This document shows, piece after piece, positions 9,367-19,569 of a DNA stretch of 64,000 bases (its first letter is position 1; every line of letters starts with the position of its first letter). Origin of the DNA: Ulvibacter sp. MAR_2010_11. Lineage in GTDB: Bacteria; Bacteroidota; Bacteroidia; Flavobacteriales; Flavobacteriaceae. The stretch spans positions 1,731,501 through 1,795,500 of the forward strand of contig NZ_PHTY01000001.1 of NCBI RefSeq assembly GCF_002813135.1, written 5' to 3'. Under the pieces are notes generated by a model that had not been told where the DNA came from, ran no database searches, and saw only the letters and a list, made by a program, of their open reading frames with translations. The position numbers were made by a program, and so were the translations under genes.

Positions 9367-12300
9367 TTAGAAACTTACATCAATTCCAACTTGGATTGAT
9401 TTTGTATTTGGATAACTATAAAGGGTAGCTTCTCCGGGAGCAACTGAATTTGCAAACGAAATTGTTTCACCCGATGAAAGTCCTACTTCAGGATCACCAA
9501 AGAATTTAGTGAATGTAAGCAAGTTTTGTCCTTGTACATAAACTCTAAATGCATTTAGAGGTGAGTTCGCTAACATAGAACGAGAGAAATTGTACGAAAG
9601 CGTGATATTTCGCATTCTTACATAATCTCCTTTTTCTAAGAATCGATCTGAATTAACAGCTTGCAATTCTTCCTGAGAAATTAATGGACTTGGGTACACA
9701 TTTGTATCTCCCGGTTGTTGCCAGTAATTAAATGCATCTAAAGCCTGGTTGTCATCTATATTAGCTCCGTCTGAAATTAAATTAGATTTCACGAAGTTAT
9801 TAACCCAGTTACCTGCTTTAAAAACAAAATCTGTTCTCAAGCCAAATCCTTTATAGGTAATGTTAGAGAAGAATCCTCCTTCTTTATCGGCAATTGTAGA
9901 TTTTCCTTGAAAAACTCTATTCTCACCATCTGGAAGATCACCTGCACGATAGGTATTTCCGTCGGCTCCGTAATACAAAGGTGCTCCGGTAGCCGGATCA
10001 ACTCCTGCATAACGAATCAAATAGTGCTCGTTAATCATTTGACCTTCTCTATAAGCGATGTTGAATGCTGTGTTAGGGAAAACATCGTCACCCTCACCGT
10101 CACCATCGTTATCGGGAAGTTCCACAATTTCAGTATCAAGGAACACAATATTTCCTCCTAAGGTCCATTTGAAGTTTTCAGATTTGAAAATGTCACCTTG
10201 CAATGATACCTCCAAACCTCTGTTCTCAATTATACCTAAGTTACCAACTACACCTAACTGACCTGCAGTATCTATAACACCGGCTTCGTCAGCAGTAGGG
10301 ATTAAGAAAAGTAAATCCTCAGTTCTTCTAATGAAATAATCGGTTACCCCACGAACTCTTCGGTTAAATAAGTTAAACTCAAGTCCGACGTTAGTAGTAG
10401 TGGTAGTTTCCCACTTGATACCGGGGTTACCAAAATTACCAACCTGAGTACCTGAACCACCTGGATAAGAGCCAAATGTAACTAAACTCTGAGAAGCATA
10501 ACGGGCAATTCCGTTTCTGTTTCCTACTGTTCCGTAAGCTGCTCTTAATTTTAAATCGTTAATAGCATCTACCTGGAAAAAGTCTTCCTTGGCGATATTC
10601 CATCCCAAACTTCCACTGTAAAATACTCCGAAGCGATTGTCTGACCCAAAGTTTGATGAACCGTCATATCGAACAGAAGCAGAAGCCAAGTACTTTTCCT
10701 TATAATCGTAATCTGCAAATACTCCATAAGAAACCAAAGTGATTACATCTCTGGTAGTAGAAGCTAATGTTGGCTCATTTGCATTTGATTGCGTGGTTAG
10801 CAATGCAGATGGAAAACCAATACTTCTTAAACGGTAACCACTATTCTGATTCTTATTGTACTCAAATAACCCTAGTGCATTTAAATGATGATTGTTTGCA
10901 GATAGGTTATAGTTTAATCTGTTGCTAATTGTAAAGTCATATCTGTAAATACCTGTATCCAGTTTATTACCAGGATTATTAGGATCTCCAATAATGGCAT
11001 CTAATATTCCTCCCGGTTTTGAATAACTTTCATTACGCTGATTTACACTATTGGCAGCCACGTTAATTCCATAACTGAAATCTTTGGTAAAACGAACCTC
11101 AGCATCCACACTTGCTAATAAATTATTTTCAATTTGAATAGCAGGCTCAGAAAGCAAGGCGCCTCTTACATTAAAGGTAGTATGTGTTGCAGAATAAACA
11201 GGGTTCCCGTTTTCATCTAAAACAACGTTTCCATCTTCGTCTAAAACGAATTCAGTTTCATATGGATTGTAATCGTACATCGCTCTAAAAGGGTTTTGTA
11301 CATTGTTACGATCACGTGGTTCGTCGCTGGTAGATCTTGAGTAACCAACATTTACACCCAATGACAACCAATCTTTGGCGTCAAAATTCAAATTCAATCG
11401 AGAATTGAATCTTTCAAAACCGTCTAGTTGATCTATAATACCTGTATTTCTATCATGACCTACAGAAAAATAGTAATCCATTTTTTCAGATCCACCCGAG
11501 AAAGAAACATTGTTGTTTTGCACGATTCCTTCCTTCAGCATTAAATCTTGCCAATCGGTTTGGTTGTCTAAAAGAAATTGTCTTTCAGGACTTCCCGGTA
11601 GTGTAGTAACTCCTGGCAAGCTCCCCGCGGTTGTAACACCTAATGCATATAGTTCAGCTTCATACTGCAATTTCTGCTCGGCATTCATGATATTAAAATT
11701 AGGCTTTATTCTAGATGTAAAACCATATCTCGAACTGTACTTTACGATAGCGTCTTTATTTCTGTTACCATTTTTTGTTGTAATTACCACAACTCCACTT
11801 GCACCTCTGGACCCGTATCGGGCAGTAGTTGCAGCGTCTTTAAGGATGGTAATATTCTCGATATCATCGTTGGGAATGTTACCTAAATCCTCTTCTCTTA
11901 TTACCGCGCCATCAACTACATAAAGTGGAGAGGAAGCTCCTGCTGTCAAAGAACCAACACCACGGATACGTACAAACGCTCCTTGTCCCGGTTTTCCATT
12001 GGCAGCTGTAACCTGAACCCCAGCGGCTTTACCTTGTAAAAGGTTGTCCACACTTGTTGTTGGACTTAATTCGGAAATTTCACTTGCCGAAATAGAAACC
12101 ACAGCTGAAGTCTGTACAGTCTGATTTCTTGTTGAGTAACCTGTTACCACAACTTCAGAAAGCATATTTCCTGCAACCATATTCACATTGATGCTGTTGG
12201 CAGCACCAACTTTGAACTCCTGAGTGTCAAAGCCAACGTAGCTAAACACTAAGGTTTGCCCAATCGAGGCTGTGATAGTGTAATTACCATCAAAGTCTGA

Positions 12301-12462
12301 TTGAGTTCCAGTATTGGTTTCTTTTATGATAATGTTCGCTCCCGGAAGCGGTAAACCTGTATCATCTGATACTGTACCGGAAACTGTTTTTTCTTGTGCA
12401 AAAGTAACTTGCACTACTAACGCTAAAAGAATCGTTAGTATTCCACGTATTTTTTGTTTCAT
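9367..12462 (-). CDS. SusC/RagA family TonB-linked outer-membrane transporter
   Basis: 1031 aa. Signal peptide ending FAQEK, then the carboxypeptidase-like regulatory domain (LPLPGANI, SDFDGNYTI), then the plug (LLQGKAAGVQVT, VRIRGVGSL, PLYVVDGAV, ATTARYGSRGASGVVVITTK) and the barrel, which ends in Phe (GIDVSF). First gene of the operon SusC-SusD-small lipoprotein. Its N-terminus is very similar to that of the other SusC in this window, but the barrels differ, so the two loci probably serve different substrates. No degradative enzyme is encoded alongside. Confidence 0.93.
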   Translation of the reverse strand: MKQKIRGILTILLALVVQVTFAQEKTVSGTVSDDTGLPLPGANIIIKETNTGTQSDFDGNYTITASIGQTLVFSYVGFDTQEFKVGAANSINVNMVAGNMLSEVVVTGYSTRNQTVQTSAVVSISASEISELSPTTSVDNLLQGKAAGVQVTAANGKPGQGAFVRIRGVGSLTAGASSPLYVVDGAVIREEDLGNIPNDDIENITILKDAATTARYGSRGASGVVVITTKNGNRNKDAIVKYSSRYGFTSRIKPNFNIMNAEQKLQYEAELYALGVTTAGSLPGVTTLPGSPERQFLLDNQTDWQDLMLKEGIVQNNNVSFSGGSEKMDYYFSVGHDRNTGIIDQLDGFERFNSRLNLNFDAKDWLSLGVNVGYSRSTSDEPRDRNNVQNPFRAMYDYNPYETEFVLDEDGNVVLDENGNPVYSATHTTFNVRGALLSEPAIQIENNLLASVDAEVRFTKDFSYGINVAANSVNQRNESYSKPGGILDAIIGDPNNPGNKLDTGIYRYDFTISNRLNYNLSANNHHLNALGLFEYNKNQNSGYRLRSIGFPSALLTTQSNANEPTLASTTRDVITLVSYGVFADYDYKEKYLASASVRYDGSSNFGSDNRFGVFYSGSLGWNIAKEDFFQVDAINDLKLRAAYGTVGNRNGIARYASQSLVTFGSYPGGSGTQVGNFGNPGIKWETTTTTNVGLEFNLFNRRVRGVTDYFIRRTEDLLFLIPTADEAGVIDTAGQLGVVGNLGIIENRGLEVSLQGDIFKSENFKWTLGGNIVFLDTEIVELPDNDGDGEGDDVFPNTAFNIAYREGQMINEHYLIRYAGVDPATGAPLYYGADGNTYRAGDLPDGENRVFQGKSTIADKEGGFFSNITYKGFGLRTDFVFKAGNWVNNFVKSNLISDGANIDDNQALDAFNYWQQPGDTNVYPSPLISQEELQAVNSDRFLEKGDYVRMRNITLSYNFSRSMLANSPLNAFRVYVQGQNLLTFTKFFGDPEVGLSSGETISFANSVAPGEATLYSYPNTKSIQVGIDVSF

Positions 12463-12581
12463 ATTATTAATATTAAATTAAGGATAGTCAAAAGTGCCAA
12501 TTAAATGTGAAATTAGCAAGTTTTTATTCTTAAAATTAGTTGCGTTAATAAGTGTATTATTATCGGGCTTTACTAGGCTCT

Positions 12582-14279
12582 TCAGAATCTGGAAGATAGG
12601 CTGAGATGTATTTTTGTGTTAGAAAAAGTAAAGTTCTGACTGTCTGAATTTCCATTTGCTAAATTCAGCTTAAAAATTCCCGCTTTCGTTTGTAAACCAA
12701 ATCCAATTCCGAAGCTATAGAGCTTTTCTTTTTGATTAAAAATGCGATTTTCAAAGTAGCCTAAATCAATTATACTGTGAATGTATATTGTGGGATTGGC
12801 GATATAACGATATTCTGTATTAAGAACCGAAAAGAACGATGCATCTATACTGTTTTCATCAAAACCTCGCATAGTGTTAATACCACCAAAACGGAATAAT
12901 TCATTTGTTATATAGGTATCGCTCAAAAGTACACTGGTGCTGTTTTGTATAAAGATGGCATTTTTATAATTTAAATTTAAAATATGATTTGTAAGTGTTG
13001 CAAACCGCTGTTGTGCCTCCTTTGTACTTTTCAATTTTCGAGTGCCAATTTCGGTGTCTATCGAAAGAAAAGTTTTAATAGGGAAAAGGGGGCTCTTTTG
13101 CTGCTTGGTGAAATTGATTCCGGAAATTGCAAATCTCGAAGTATAGTCCTCAATGGCAATTCCGCCAAATGCGACGTCTAATAGATTACTCGATTCGTAT
13201 CCTTTGTAACCCAAGTAGGCGCTGGAAGCGGGGTTTAATTGATACGTCACTCTTATTTGTTGCTCGGTGGTGACAAAAGAGCTATCCCTTTTAAATATTT
13301 TCAGTTCAGCACCGGCGCCAAAAGGAGATTTAAAAAGGTATGGAAGGTTTACTTTTACCCTAAAATTTTGCTGTTCATTGCCATCAGATTTGTAATTTAT
13401 GAGCAGCTGTTCCCCATAATTGAGATTGTTATTGAGCTCCAGATTAAGGTAGCCGTTAAATTCCAGTTTATTGGATTCTTCATTTGTTGAAAATCCTAAA
13501 ATACCGTCAAATAAATTATTGTTTTGTTTTTTGAGATAAAAATATACGGTTGTGGATTCTTTTCGAAACAATGCCTCGGGAGCCTTAATAGTACTTACAA
13601 ACCCCAGATTATTTAAAACTTCATTTTGAGCAATTAATTTTTGCAAACGAAACGGTTTGCCTGTTTTTATACCTGCATAGTATTTTAGATAGGATTTTGG
13701 AAATTTGTCGTATCCTTTCACCACAATCGAATCGATAGTTCTGGATTCTCTGTTTTCCAATACAAGTTTTGCTTCTAAAGTTGAGGAGTTTACTTTTTCT
13801 ATTTCGTCTAGTCGTACTCTGGCAAATGCATTGCCTTTATCAATTTTAATAGCATTTAGTTTTGTAAGTGCCAATTCGAAGGTTGAGAAATTAAGAACAA
13901 AATAGGTGTCGTTTACTTCTTCGGATACACGCTGCAGTTCGCTTTTGCTGAAATCGTTTGCATTGTAAAATACCTTAATATATAGGTATCTTTTTCCGAA
14001 GAAATAATTTGCCCTATAACTGCTGTCATTTTTTTTCTGAAGGGATTGTAATTCGCTATCGATATATCCAATCTTTTGAAGCTTATAAGCCAAGGTGTCG
14101 GCTTCTTTTTTCAAGGATATATAATCGTTAAAGGTATTTTGAAAGTTCAGGATGTCTAAGAGGCCTTCGGGAAGGGGATTCTCTGCTTCAACGGTGAGTC
14201 TTAGATTTTGGGCATAAAGCAGCTGCGTACTAGTTATATATATATTAAGGTATAAAAAGATGTAAAGGAAAAACTTCAA
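12582..14279 (-). CDS. BamA/TamA-family outer-membrane protein with POTRA-like N-terminus
   Basis: 565 aa, starting at a TTG (14279); no in-frame ATG gives a signal peptide, while TTG yields a hydrophobic leader ending LLYAQ. Residues 25-230 contain POTRA-like repeats (for example TIDSIVVKGYDKFP followed by IKTGKPFRLQKL and LNNLGFV). The rest resembles a 16-strand Omp85 barrel, with a MRGFDEN motif (the family VRGF-like signature) near 455 and a terminal Phe. It is shorter than BamA (about 800 aa) and resembles TamA or small two-partner-secretion type proteins. It is probably a minor barrel-assembly or secretion factor. It is transcribed divergently from rpsL. Confidence 0.75.
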   Translation of the reverse strand: MKFFLYIFLYLNIYITSTQLLYAQNLRLTVEAENPLPEGLLDILNFQNTFNDYISLKKEADTLAYKLQKIGYIDSELQSLQKKNDSSYRANYFFGKRYLYIKVFYNANDFSKSELQRVSEEVNDTYFVLNFSTFELALTKLNAIKIDKGNAFARVRLDEIEKVNSSTLEAKLVLENRESRTIDSIVVKGYDKFPKSYLKYYAGIKTGKPFRLQKLIAQNEVLNNLGFVSTIKAPEALFRKESTTVYFYLKKQNNNLFDGILGFSTNEESNKLEFNGYLNLELNNNLNYGEQLLINYKSDGNEQQNFRVKVNLPYLFKSPFGAGAELKIFKRDSSFVTTEQQIRVTYQLNPASSAYLGYKGYESSNLLDVAFGGIAIEDYTSRFAISGINFTKQQKSPLFPIKTFLSIDTEIGTRKLKSTKEAQQRFATLTNHILNLNYKNAIFIQNSTSVLLSDTYITNELFRFGGINTMRGFDENSIDASFFSVLNTEYRYIANPTIYIHSIIDLGYFENRIFNQKEKLYSFGIGFGLQTKAGIFKLNLANGNSDSQNFTFSNTKIHLSLSSRF

Positions 14280-14378
14280 ATGCCATGTTTTTTGTGTTGT
14301 AAAACTAACGTTTCAATGCGGTTTTTAATATCTCAATTTCAAAATAATAAAAGAGTGGGTAAAATTAATTTAGGAACG

Positions 14379-14409
14379 TTTGATTAATTCAATTTTATTT
14401 CTACCTTTG
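14379..14409 (+). promoter_or_regulatory. Bacteroidota sigma-A type promoter of the ribosomal super-operon
   Basis: TTTG at 14379-14382 and TACCTTTG at 14402-14409 are separated by 19 bases, matching the -33 TTTG / -7 TAnnTTTG consensus of this phylum. The predicted start is near 14416, giving an AT-rich leader of about 48 bases before rpsL. Confidence 0.75.
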
Positions 14410-14463
14410 CAAGCCCTTAAAAAGAGGGATTTTATATTTAAATAAGTATAATACATATTTTAT

Positions 14464-14838
14464 ATGCCAACAATTTCACAATTAGTACGAAAAGGAAGAG
14501 CCAAAATAACCAAGAAGAGTAAATCGGCTGCTTTAGATTCGTGTCCTCAAAGACGAGGTGTGTGTACGCGTGTATATACTACTACTCCTAAGAAACCTAA
14601 CTCTGCAATGCGTAAAGTAGCAAGGGTAAGGTTGACCAATGGAAAGGAAGTAAACGCATACATCCCTGGTGAAGGACATAATCTACAAGAGCACTCGATA
14701 GTATTGGTTAGAGGTGGAAGGGTAAAAGATTTGCCGGGAGTTAGATATCATATCGTTCGTGGAGCTTTAGACACCGCAGGTGTTGAAGGAAGAACACAAC
14801 GTAGATCTAAGTACGGTGCAAAACGCCCTAAAAAGTAA
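14464..14838 (+). CDS. rpsL: 30S ribosomal protein S12
   Basis: 124 aa, full length. S12 sits at the decoding centre of the 30S subunit. The conserved [11 protein letters not shown] loop (residues 41-51) keeps both lysines at the streptomycin-sensitive position, and the [10 protein letters not shown] loop (88-97) holds the Asp that is methylthiolated in other bacteria. First gene of the str-S10-spc-alpha run; the ATG follows an AT-rich leader without a Shine-Dalgarno sequence, as usual in Flavobacteriia. Confidence 0.98.
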   Translation: MPTISQLVRKGRAKITKKSKSAALDSCPQRRGVCTRVYTTTPKKPNSAMRKVARVRLTNGKEVNAYIPGEGHNLQEHSIVLVRGGRVKDLPGVRYHIVRGALDTAGVEGRTQRRSKYGAKRPKK

Positions 14839-14862
14839 TCTAAAAACTTTTAAAGAGAAGAC

Positions 14863-15339
14863 ATGAGAAAAAGACAGGCCAAAAAAAGACCACTTTTACC
14901 GGATCCGAGATTTAATGATCAGTTAGTGACACGTTTTGTGAACAACATGATGTGGGACGGAAAAAAGTCGGTGGCTTTTAAAGTGTTTTACGATGCAATT
15001 GATATCGTAGACGAGAAAAAAACAGACGAAGAAAAAACGGCTTTAGAGATTTGGAAAGATGCACTTTCCAATGTAATGCCTCACGTTGAGGTTCGTAGTC
15101 GTAGAGTTGGTGGGGCGACCTTCCAAATTCCTATGCAAATACGTCCGGACAGAAAGATCGCTACAGCAATGAAGTGGTTAATTGGTTACGCTAGAAAGCG
15201 TAACGAAAAGTCCATGGCGCAAAAACTGGCAGGAGAAATTCTTGCTGCTGCAAAAGAAGAAGGAGCGGCGGTTAAAAAGCGTACAGATACGCACAAAATG
15301 GCCGAAGCGAATAAAGCATTCTCACATTTCAGATTCTAA
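14863..15339 (+). CDS. rpsG: 30S ribosomal protein S7
   Basis: 158 aa. S7 nucleates assembly of the 30S head and lines the E site. The start [15 protein letters not shown], the [16 protein letters not shown] hairpin and the C-terminal [15 protein letters not shown] are characteristic. It lies 24 bases after rpsL and 3 bases before fusA, so the three form the str operon. Confidence 0.98.
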   Translation: MRKRQAKKRPLLPDPRFNDQLVTRFVNNMMWDGKKSVAFKVFYDAIDIVDEKKTDEEKTALEIWKDALSNVMPHVEVRSRRVGGATFQIPMQIRPDRKIATAMKWLIGYARKRNEKSMAQKLAGEILAAAKEEGAAVKKRTDTHKMAEANKAFSHFRF

Positions 15340-15342
15340 AAA

Positions 15343-17475
15343 ATGGCACAAAGAGATTTAAAATATACTAGAAATATAGGGATTGCCGCGCATATCGATG
15401 CCGGTAAAACCACCACCACAGAGCGTATTTTGTTCTATACCGGGGTGAGTCACAAAATTGGTGAAGTTCACGACGGTGCGGCAACTATGGACTGGATGGA
15501 GCAGGAGCAGGAGAGAGGTATTACTATTACTTCGGCTGCCACTACCTGTACATGGAAGTTCCCATTGAAAAATGGTGAACCTGTGGAGGACACAAAAGAT
15601 TTTCACTTTAATATTATCGATACTCCCGGTCACGTTGATTTTACCGTAGAGGTAAACCGTTCATTGAGAGTATTGGATGGATTGGTATTCCTTTTTAGTG
15701 CAGTGGATGGTGTTGAACCACAATCTGAGACTAACTGGAGGCTTGCCGACAACTACAAAGTGCCGCGTATTGGATTCGTAAACAAAATGGATCGTCAAGG
15801 GGCTAACTTTATGGAAGTTTGTCAGCAAGTGAAAGATATGCTGAAGTCTAATGCAGTACCTATCGTATTGAATATCGGTGATGAGGACAACTTTAAAGGA
15901 ATTGTGGATCTGGTAAAGAACCGTGCTGTAATTTGGCATGATGAATCTTTCGGAGCAACTTTCGATGTTGTTGATATTCCTGAAGAACTTAAGGCAGAGG
16001 CAAAATTATTGCGCGGTAAACTTATTGAAGAAGTTGCGGCTTATGATGAGAATTTGCTTGAAAAATATATGGAAGATGAAGATTCTATTACAGAAGAGGA
16101 AGTGCATGCTGCGCTTCGTGCTGCTGTAATGGATATGAGTATCATTCCAATGGTATGTGGATCATCTTTTAAAAACAAAGGAGTTCAGTTTTTATTGGAT
16201 GCCGTTTGTAGATACCTGCCTTCTCCAGTGGATAAGGAAGGTATTATTGGTGTTAATCCGGATACTGAAAAAGAAGAAATCCGTAAGCCGGATGTATCTG
16301 CTCCTTTTGCAGCATTGGCATTTAAGATTGCTACCGATCCTTTTGTAGGTCGTTTGGCTTTCTTCCGTGTGTATTCCGGTCGTTTGGATGCCGGTTCTTA
16401 TATCTTGAACAATCGTTCAGGAAAAAAAGAACGTATTTCACGTATCTACCAAATGCACTCTAACAAGCAAAATGCTATCGATTATATCGAAGCAGGAGAT
16501 ATTGGAGCTGCGGTTGGATTTAAAGACATCAAGACAGGAGATACCATGTCCGATGAAAAACATCCTATTGTTTTAGAAAGTATGAACTTCCCGGATCCCG
16601 TAATTGGTATCGCAGTGGAGCCAAAAACTAAGGCAGATGTTGATAAATTAGGAATGGCACTTTCTAAGCTTGCAGAAGAAGATCCAACGTTTACAGTTCG
16701 TACTGATGAAGCTTCAGGACAAACCATCATTTCAGGAATGGGAGAACTTCACTTAGATATTATTGTAGACCGTTTACGTCGCGAGTTTAAAGTTGAAGTT
16801 AACCAGGGACAACCACAGGTAGAATATAAAGAAGCGGTAACCAAATCTGCAGATCACAGAGAAGTCTATAAAAAGCAATCTGGTGGTCGTGGTAAGTTTG
16901 CCGATATCGTATTTACCTTGGAGCCTGCAGAAGATGGAAAAGTGGGTCTTGACTTTGTTAACGCAGTAAAAGGTGGTAACGTTCCTAAAGAATTTATCCC
17001 TGCTGTTGAAAAAGGATTTAAGCAAGCTATGGTCAATGGGCCTTTGGCCGGATTTGAAGTTGATAGTATGAAGGTGACCTTGAAGGACGGTTCTTTCCAC
17101 CCTGTGGATTCGGATGCATTGTCTTTTGAGCTAGCAGCAAAAATGGGCTTTAAAGCCGTTGCTAAAAAAGCCGGAGCTGTAATTTTGGAACCCATCATGA
17201 AACTTGAAGTAATTACTCCCGAAGAAAACATGGGGGATATTGTAGGTGACTTAAACCGTCGTCGTGGTCAGGTTAATGATATGGGTGACAGAGCAGGTGC
17301 AAAAGTTGTTAAGGCTGAAGTGCCTCTTTCTGAAATGTTCGGTTATGTTACAACATTAAGAACATTGTCTTCAGGACGTGCAACATCAACAATGGAATTT
17401 TCACATTATGCTGAAACTCCTTCTAATATTTCAGAAGAAGTAATCGCAGCAGCAAGAGGAACCGCTAACGTATAA
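15343..17475 (+). CDS. fusA: Translation elongation factor G
   Basis: 710 aa, normal length. This GTPase drives translocation of tRNA and mRNA. Visible GTPase motifs are AHIDAGKTT (P-loop, 16-24), the switch region with [14 protein letters not shown] and NKMD. Domain II, the RNA-binding domains III/V and domain IV follow, up to [18 protein letters not shown]. It starts 3 bases after rpsG. No tuf gene follows: rpsJ comes 10 bases later, which joins the str and S10 operons directly, an arrangement common in this phylum. Confidence 0.98.
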   Translation: MAQRDLKYTRNIGIAAHIDAGKTTTTERILFYTGVSHKIGEVHDGAATMDWMEQEQERGITITSAATTCTWKFPLKNGEPVEDTKDFHFNIIDTPGHVDFTVEVNRSLRVLDGLVFLFSAVDGVEPQSETNWRLADNYKVPRIGFVNKMDRQGANFMEVCQQVKDMLKSNAVPIVLNIGDEDNFKGIVDLVKNRAVIWHDESFGATFDVVDIPEELKAEAKLLRGKLIEEVAAYDENLLEKYMEDEDSITEEEVHAALRAAVMDMSIIPMVCGSSFKNKGVQFLLDAVCRYLPSPVDKEGIIGVNPDTEKEEIRKPDVSAPFAALAFKIATDPFVGRLAFFRVYSGRLDAGSYILNNRSGKKERISRIYQMHSNKQNAIDYIEAGDIGAAVGFKDIKTGDTMSDEKHPIVLESMNFPDPVIGIAVEPKTKADVDKLGMALSKLAEEDPTFTVRTDEASGQTIISGMGELHLDIIVDRLRREFKVEVNQGQPQVEYKEAVTKSADHREVYKKQSGGRGKFADIVFTLEPAEDGKVGLDFVNAVKGGNVPKEFIPAVEKGFKQAMVNGPLAGFEVDSMKVTLKDGSFHPVDSDALSFELAAKMGFKAVAKKAGAVILEPIMKLEVITPEENMGDIVGDLNRRRGQVNDMGDRAGAKVVKAEVPLSEMFGYVTTLRTLSSGRATSTMEFSHYAETPSNISEEVIAAARGTANV

Positions 17476-17485
17476 TATTTCAGCA

Positions 17486-17791
17486 ATGAGTCAAAAAATA
17501 AGAATTAAACTAAAATCTTACGATCACAATTTAGTGGACAAATCTGCTGAAAAAATTGTAAAGACCGTAAAGAGTACCGGTGCAGTAGTAACAGGACCAA
17601 TCCCGTTACCAACACACAAGAAGATATTTACAGTGTTACGTTCACCACACGTAAACAAGAAGAGTAGAGAACAATTCCAATTAAGCTCTTACAAGAGATT
17701 GTTGGATATCTACAGCTCTTCTTCAAAAACCATTGATGCTCTAATGAAGTTAGAGTTGCCAAGTGGTGTTGAGGTGGAAATAAAAGTTTAG
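17486..17791 (+). CDS. rpsJ: 30S ribosomal protein S10
   Basis: 101 aa. S10 is a component of the 30S head and in other bacteria also a NusB partner in antitermination. Key signatures are [15 protein letters not shown] and the [24 protein letters not shown] loop (positions about 43-66). Its stop codon lies inside a 12-bp perfect inverted repeat, the first element of the structured spacer before rplC. Confidence 0.98.
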   Translation: MSQKIRIKLKSYDHNLVDKSAEKIVKTVKSTGAVVTGPIPLPTHKKIFTVLRSPHVNKKSREQFQLSSYKRLLDIYSSSSKTIDALMKLELPSGVEVEIKV

Positions 17792-17806
17792 GTATAAACT
17801 TTTATT
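17779..17806 (+). repeat. 12-bp perfect inverted repeat across the rpsJ stop codon
   Basis: AATAAAAGTTTA (17779-17790) and TAAACTTTTATT (17795-17806) are exact complements with a GGTA loop. The hairpin covers the rpsJ stop codon and could act in RNA as a processing or protection element. Confidence 0.6.
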
Positions 17807-18004
17807 GACATCCCGAACTTGTTTCGGGGGCTTAAAGAGAGTTTCCCACTTGCGTGGGAAGTAAACATGTCCGGAGCCGCGTGCAAAGGAAAAACGGAAC
17901 AAAATAATATTCAGGGTTGAATTTATTTTGACCCTGTTTTTTTCTGAAAGAATTTTTTCAGAAACAATAAAAAGAGAATAATTAATAACTAATAATAAAT
18001 AAAT
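17807..18004 (+). promoter_or_regulatory. Structured leader between rpsJ and rplC with terminator-like hairpin
   Basis: The spacer is unusual in a cluster where gaps are mostly 1-30 bases. It contains in order: CCCGAA/TTCGGG (17812-17828), TTCCCAC/GTGGGAA with a four-base loop (17843-17860), CAGGGT/ACCCTG followed by seven T (17912-17943), which has the form of an intrinsic terminator, and CTGAAA/TTTCAG (17944-17961). This could be an attenuator or a ribosomal-protein autoregulatory leader controlling rplC and downstream genes, by analogy with the S10 leader bound by L4 in E. coli. No match to a known RNA family could be tested. Confidence 0.5.
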
Positions 18005-18616
18005 ATGTCTGGGTTAATTGGAAAGAAGATAGGGATGACCAGCATCTTTGACGAGAACGGGAAGAATATTCCTTGTACCGTTATTGAAGCAGGACCTTGT
18101 GTTGTTACCCAAGTCAGAACCAAAGAGGTTGACGGGTACGAAGCTCTTCAACTTGGTTTCGATGACAAGAAGACTGTTACTAAGGCTGCCGAAGGGCATG
18201 CCAAAAAAGCAGGAACCGTTGCAAAACGAAAAGTCGTTGAATTCCAAGGATTTGAAGAAGATTACAAATTAGGAGATACCATAACGGTAGAACATTTTAT
18301 CGAAGGAGAATACGTGGATATCGCGGGTACTTCAAAAGGTAAAGGTTTTCAAGGTGTTGTAAAGCGTCACAATTTTGGCGGTGTGGGTCAGGCGACTCAC
18401 GGACAGCACAACCGATTAAGAGCTCCGGGTTCTATTGGTGCAGCCTCATATCCTGCGAGAGTTTTCAAAGGAATGAAGATGGCGGGCCAAATGGGAAGCG
18501 AACGAGTGAAAGTTGAAAATTTAAGAGTTTTAAAAGTAGTTCCTGAAAAGAATTTACTTGTGGTTAAAGGATGTGTTCCCGGCCATAAAAACGCTTATGT
18601 AATGATAGAGAAATAA
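18005..18616 (+). CDS. rplC: 50S ribosomal protein L3
   Basis: 203 aa. L3 is an early 50S assembly protein whose extension reaches the peptidyl transferase centre. Recognised by [15 protein letters not shown] at the start and the [16 protein letters not shown] loop (about 124-139), which contains the Gln methylated by PrmB in some bacteria. The stop codon overlaps the rplD start by one base. Confidence 0.98.
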   Translation: MSGLIGKKIGMTSIFDENGKNIPCTVIEAGPCVVTQVRTKEVDGYEALQLGFDDKKTVTKAAEGHAKKAGTVAKRKVVEFQGFEEDYKLGDTITVEHFIEGEYVDIAGTSKGKGFQGVVKRHNFGGVGQATHGQHNRLRAPGSIGAASYPARVFKGMKMAGQMGSERVKVENLRVLKVVPEKNLLVVKGCVPGHKNAYVMIEK

Positions 18617-19245
18617 TGAAGGTAGCTGTATTAGATATTAACGGAAAAGACACAGGTAGAAAGGTTGAGCTTTCTAAGGATGTGTTTGGAATAGAGCCTA
18701 ACAATCACGCTGTTTACCTAGATGTGAAGCAATACCTTGCCAATCAGAGACAAGGAACTCACAAGGCCAAAGAGCGTGCAGAGATTGCCGGTTCAACCAG
18801 AAAGATCAAGAAGCAAAAAGGAACAGGTACTGCCCGTGCGGGAAGTATCAAGTCCGGTGTATTTAAAGGTGGTGGTAGAATGTTTGGTCCAAGACCAAGA
18901 AGCTATTCCTTTAAATTGAATAAAACCTTAAAGCGTTTGGCGCGTCGTTCTGCATTGAGTATCAAGGCAAATGACAAGGCAATCGTCGTATTGGAAGACC
19001 TTAATTTTGACGGGCCAAAGACGAAGAATTTTACCAATGTTTTAAAGACCTTAGGGCTTGAAAACAAAAAATCTTTGTTTGTGTTGGGAGAGTTAAATAA
19101 TAATGTATATTTGTCGTCTCGCAATTTGAAAGGCACTGAAGTTGTAACTAACTCAGAATTAAGCACTTACAAAATTATGAATGCAAACAGTCTAGTGCTG
19201 TTTGAAGGTTCTTTGGAAGGAATTGAAACAAACTTAAGTAAATAG
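18616..19245 (+). CDS. rplD: 50S ribosomal protein L4
   Basis: 209 aa. L4 binds 23S rRNA domain I and forms part of the exit-tunnel constriction. The long basic loop with [17 protein letters not shown] (about 59-75) and [12 protein letters not shown] is diagnostic. In E. coli L4 represses its own operon through the S10 leader, which makes it the first candidate ligand for the structured spacer upstream of rplC. Confidence 0.98.
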   Translation: MKVAVLDINGKDTGRKVELSKDVFGIEPNNHAVYLDVKQYLANQRQGTHKAKERAEIAGSTRKIKKQKGTGTARAGSIKSGVFKGGGRMFGPRPRSYSFKLNKTLKRLARRSALSIKANDKAIVVLEDLNFDGPKTKNFTNVLKTLGLENKKSLFVLGELNNNVYLSSRNLKGTEVVTNSELSTYKIMNANSLVLFEGSLEGIETNLSK

Positions 19246-19252
19246 AAACAAG

Positions 19253-19543
19253 ATGAATATCTTAATAAAACCTATAATTACGGAAAAAGCTACTAAAGAT
19301 GCCGAAGACAAAAATGTTTTTGGTTTTGTAGTAAACCCAAAGGCGAACAAGGTAGAAATCAAAAAAGCGGTTGAGGCTGCTTATGGAGTTTCTGTTACCG
19401 GAGTTCGTACAATGAATGTCCGCCCCGATAGAAAGACTCGTTTTACAAAAACGGGGGTTCAAACTGGTAAAACAAATGCTTATAAAAAAGCAATTGTACA
19501 GGTGGCGGAAGGTGATACAATAGATTTTTACAGTAACATCTAA
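19253..19543 (+). CDS. rplW: 50S ribosomal protein L23
   Basis: 96 aa. L23 lies at the exit-tunnel mouth and docks trigger factor and SRP. Signatures: [11 protein letters not shown]-like start and a conserved [20 protein letters not shown] helix (about 27-46). Seven bases after rplD. Confidence 0.97.
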   Translation: MNILIKPIITEKATKDAEDKNVFGFVVNPKANKVEIKKAVEAAYGVSVTGVRTMNVRPDRKTRFTKTGVQTGKTNAYKKAIVQVAEGDTIDFYSNI

Positions 19544-19569
19544 GCTCGCTTAGATTTAATCAGACAAAA

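Noticed and set aside
11510-11923. 137-codon plus-strand frame inside the second susC
   Set aside because: Lies opposite the conserved plug domain, so it is explained by the codon use of susC.
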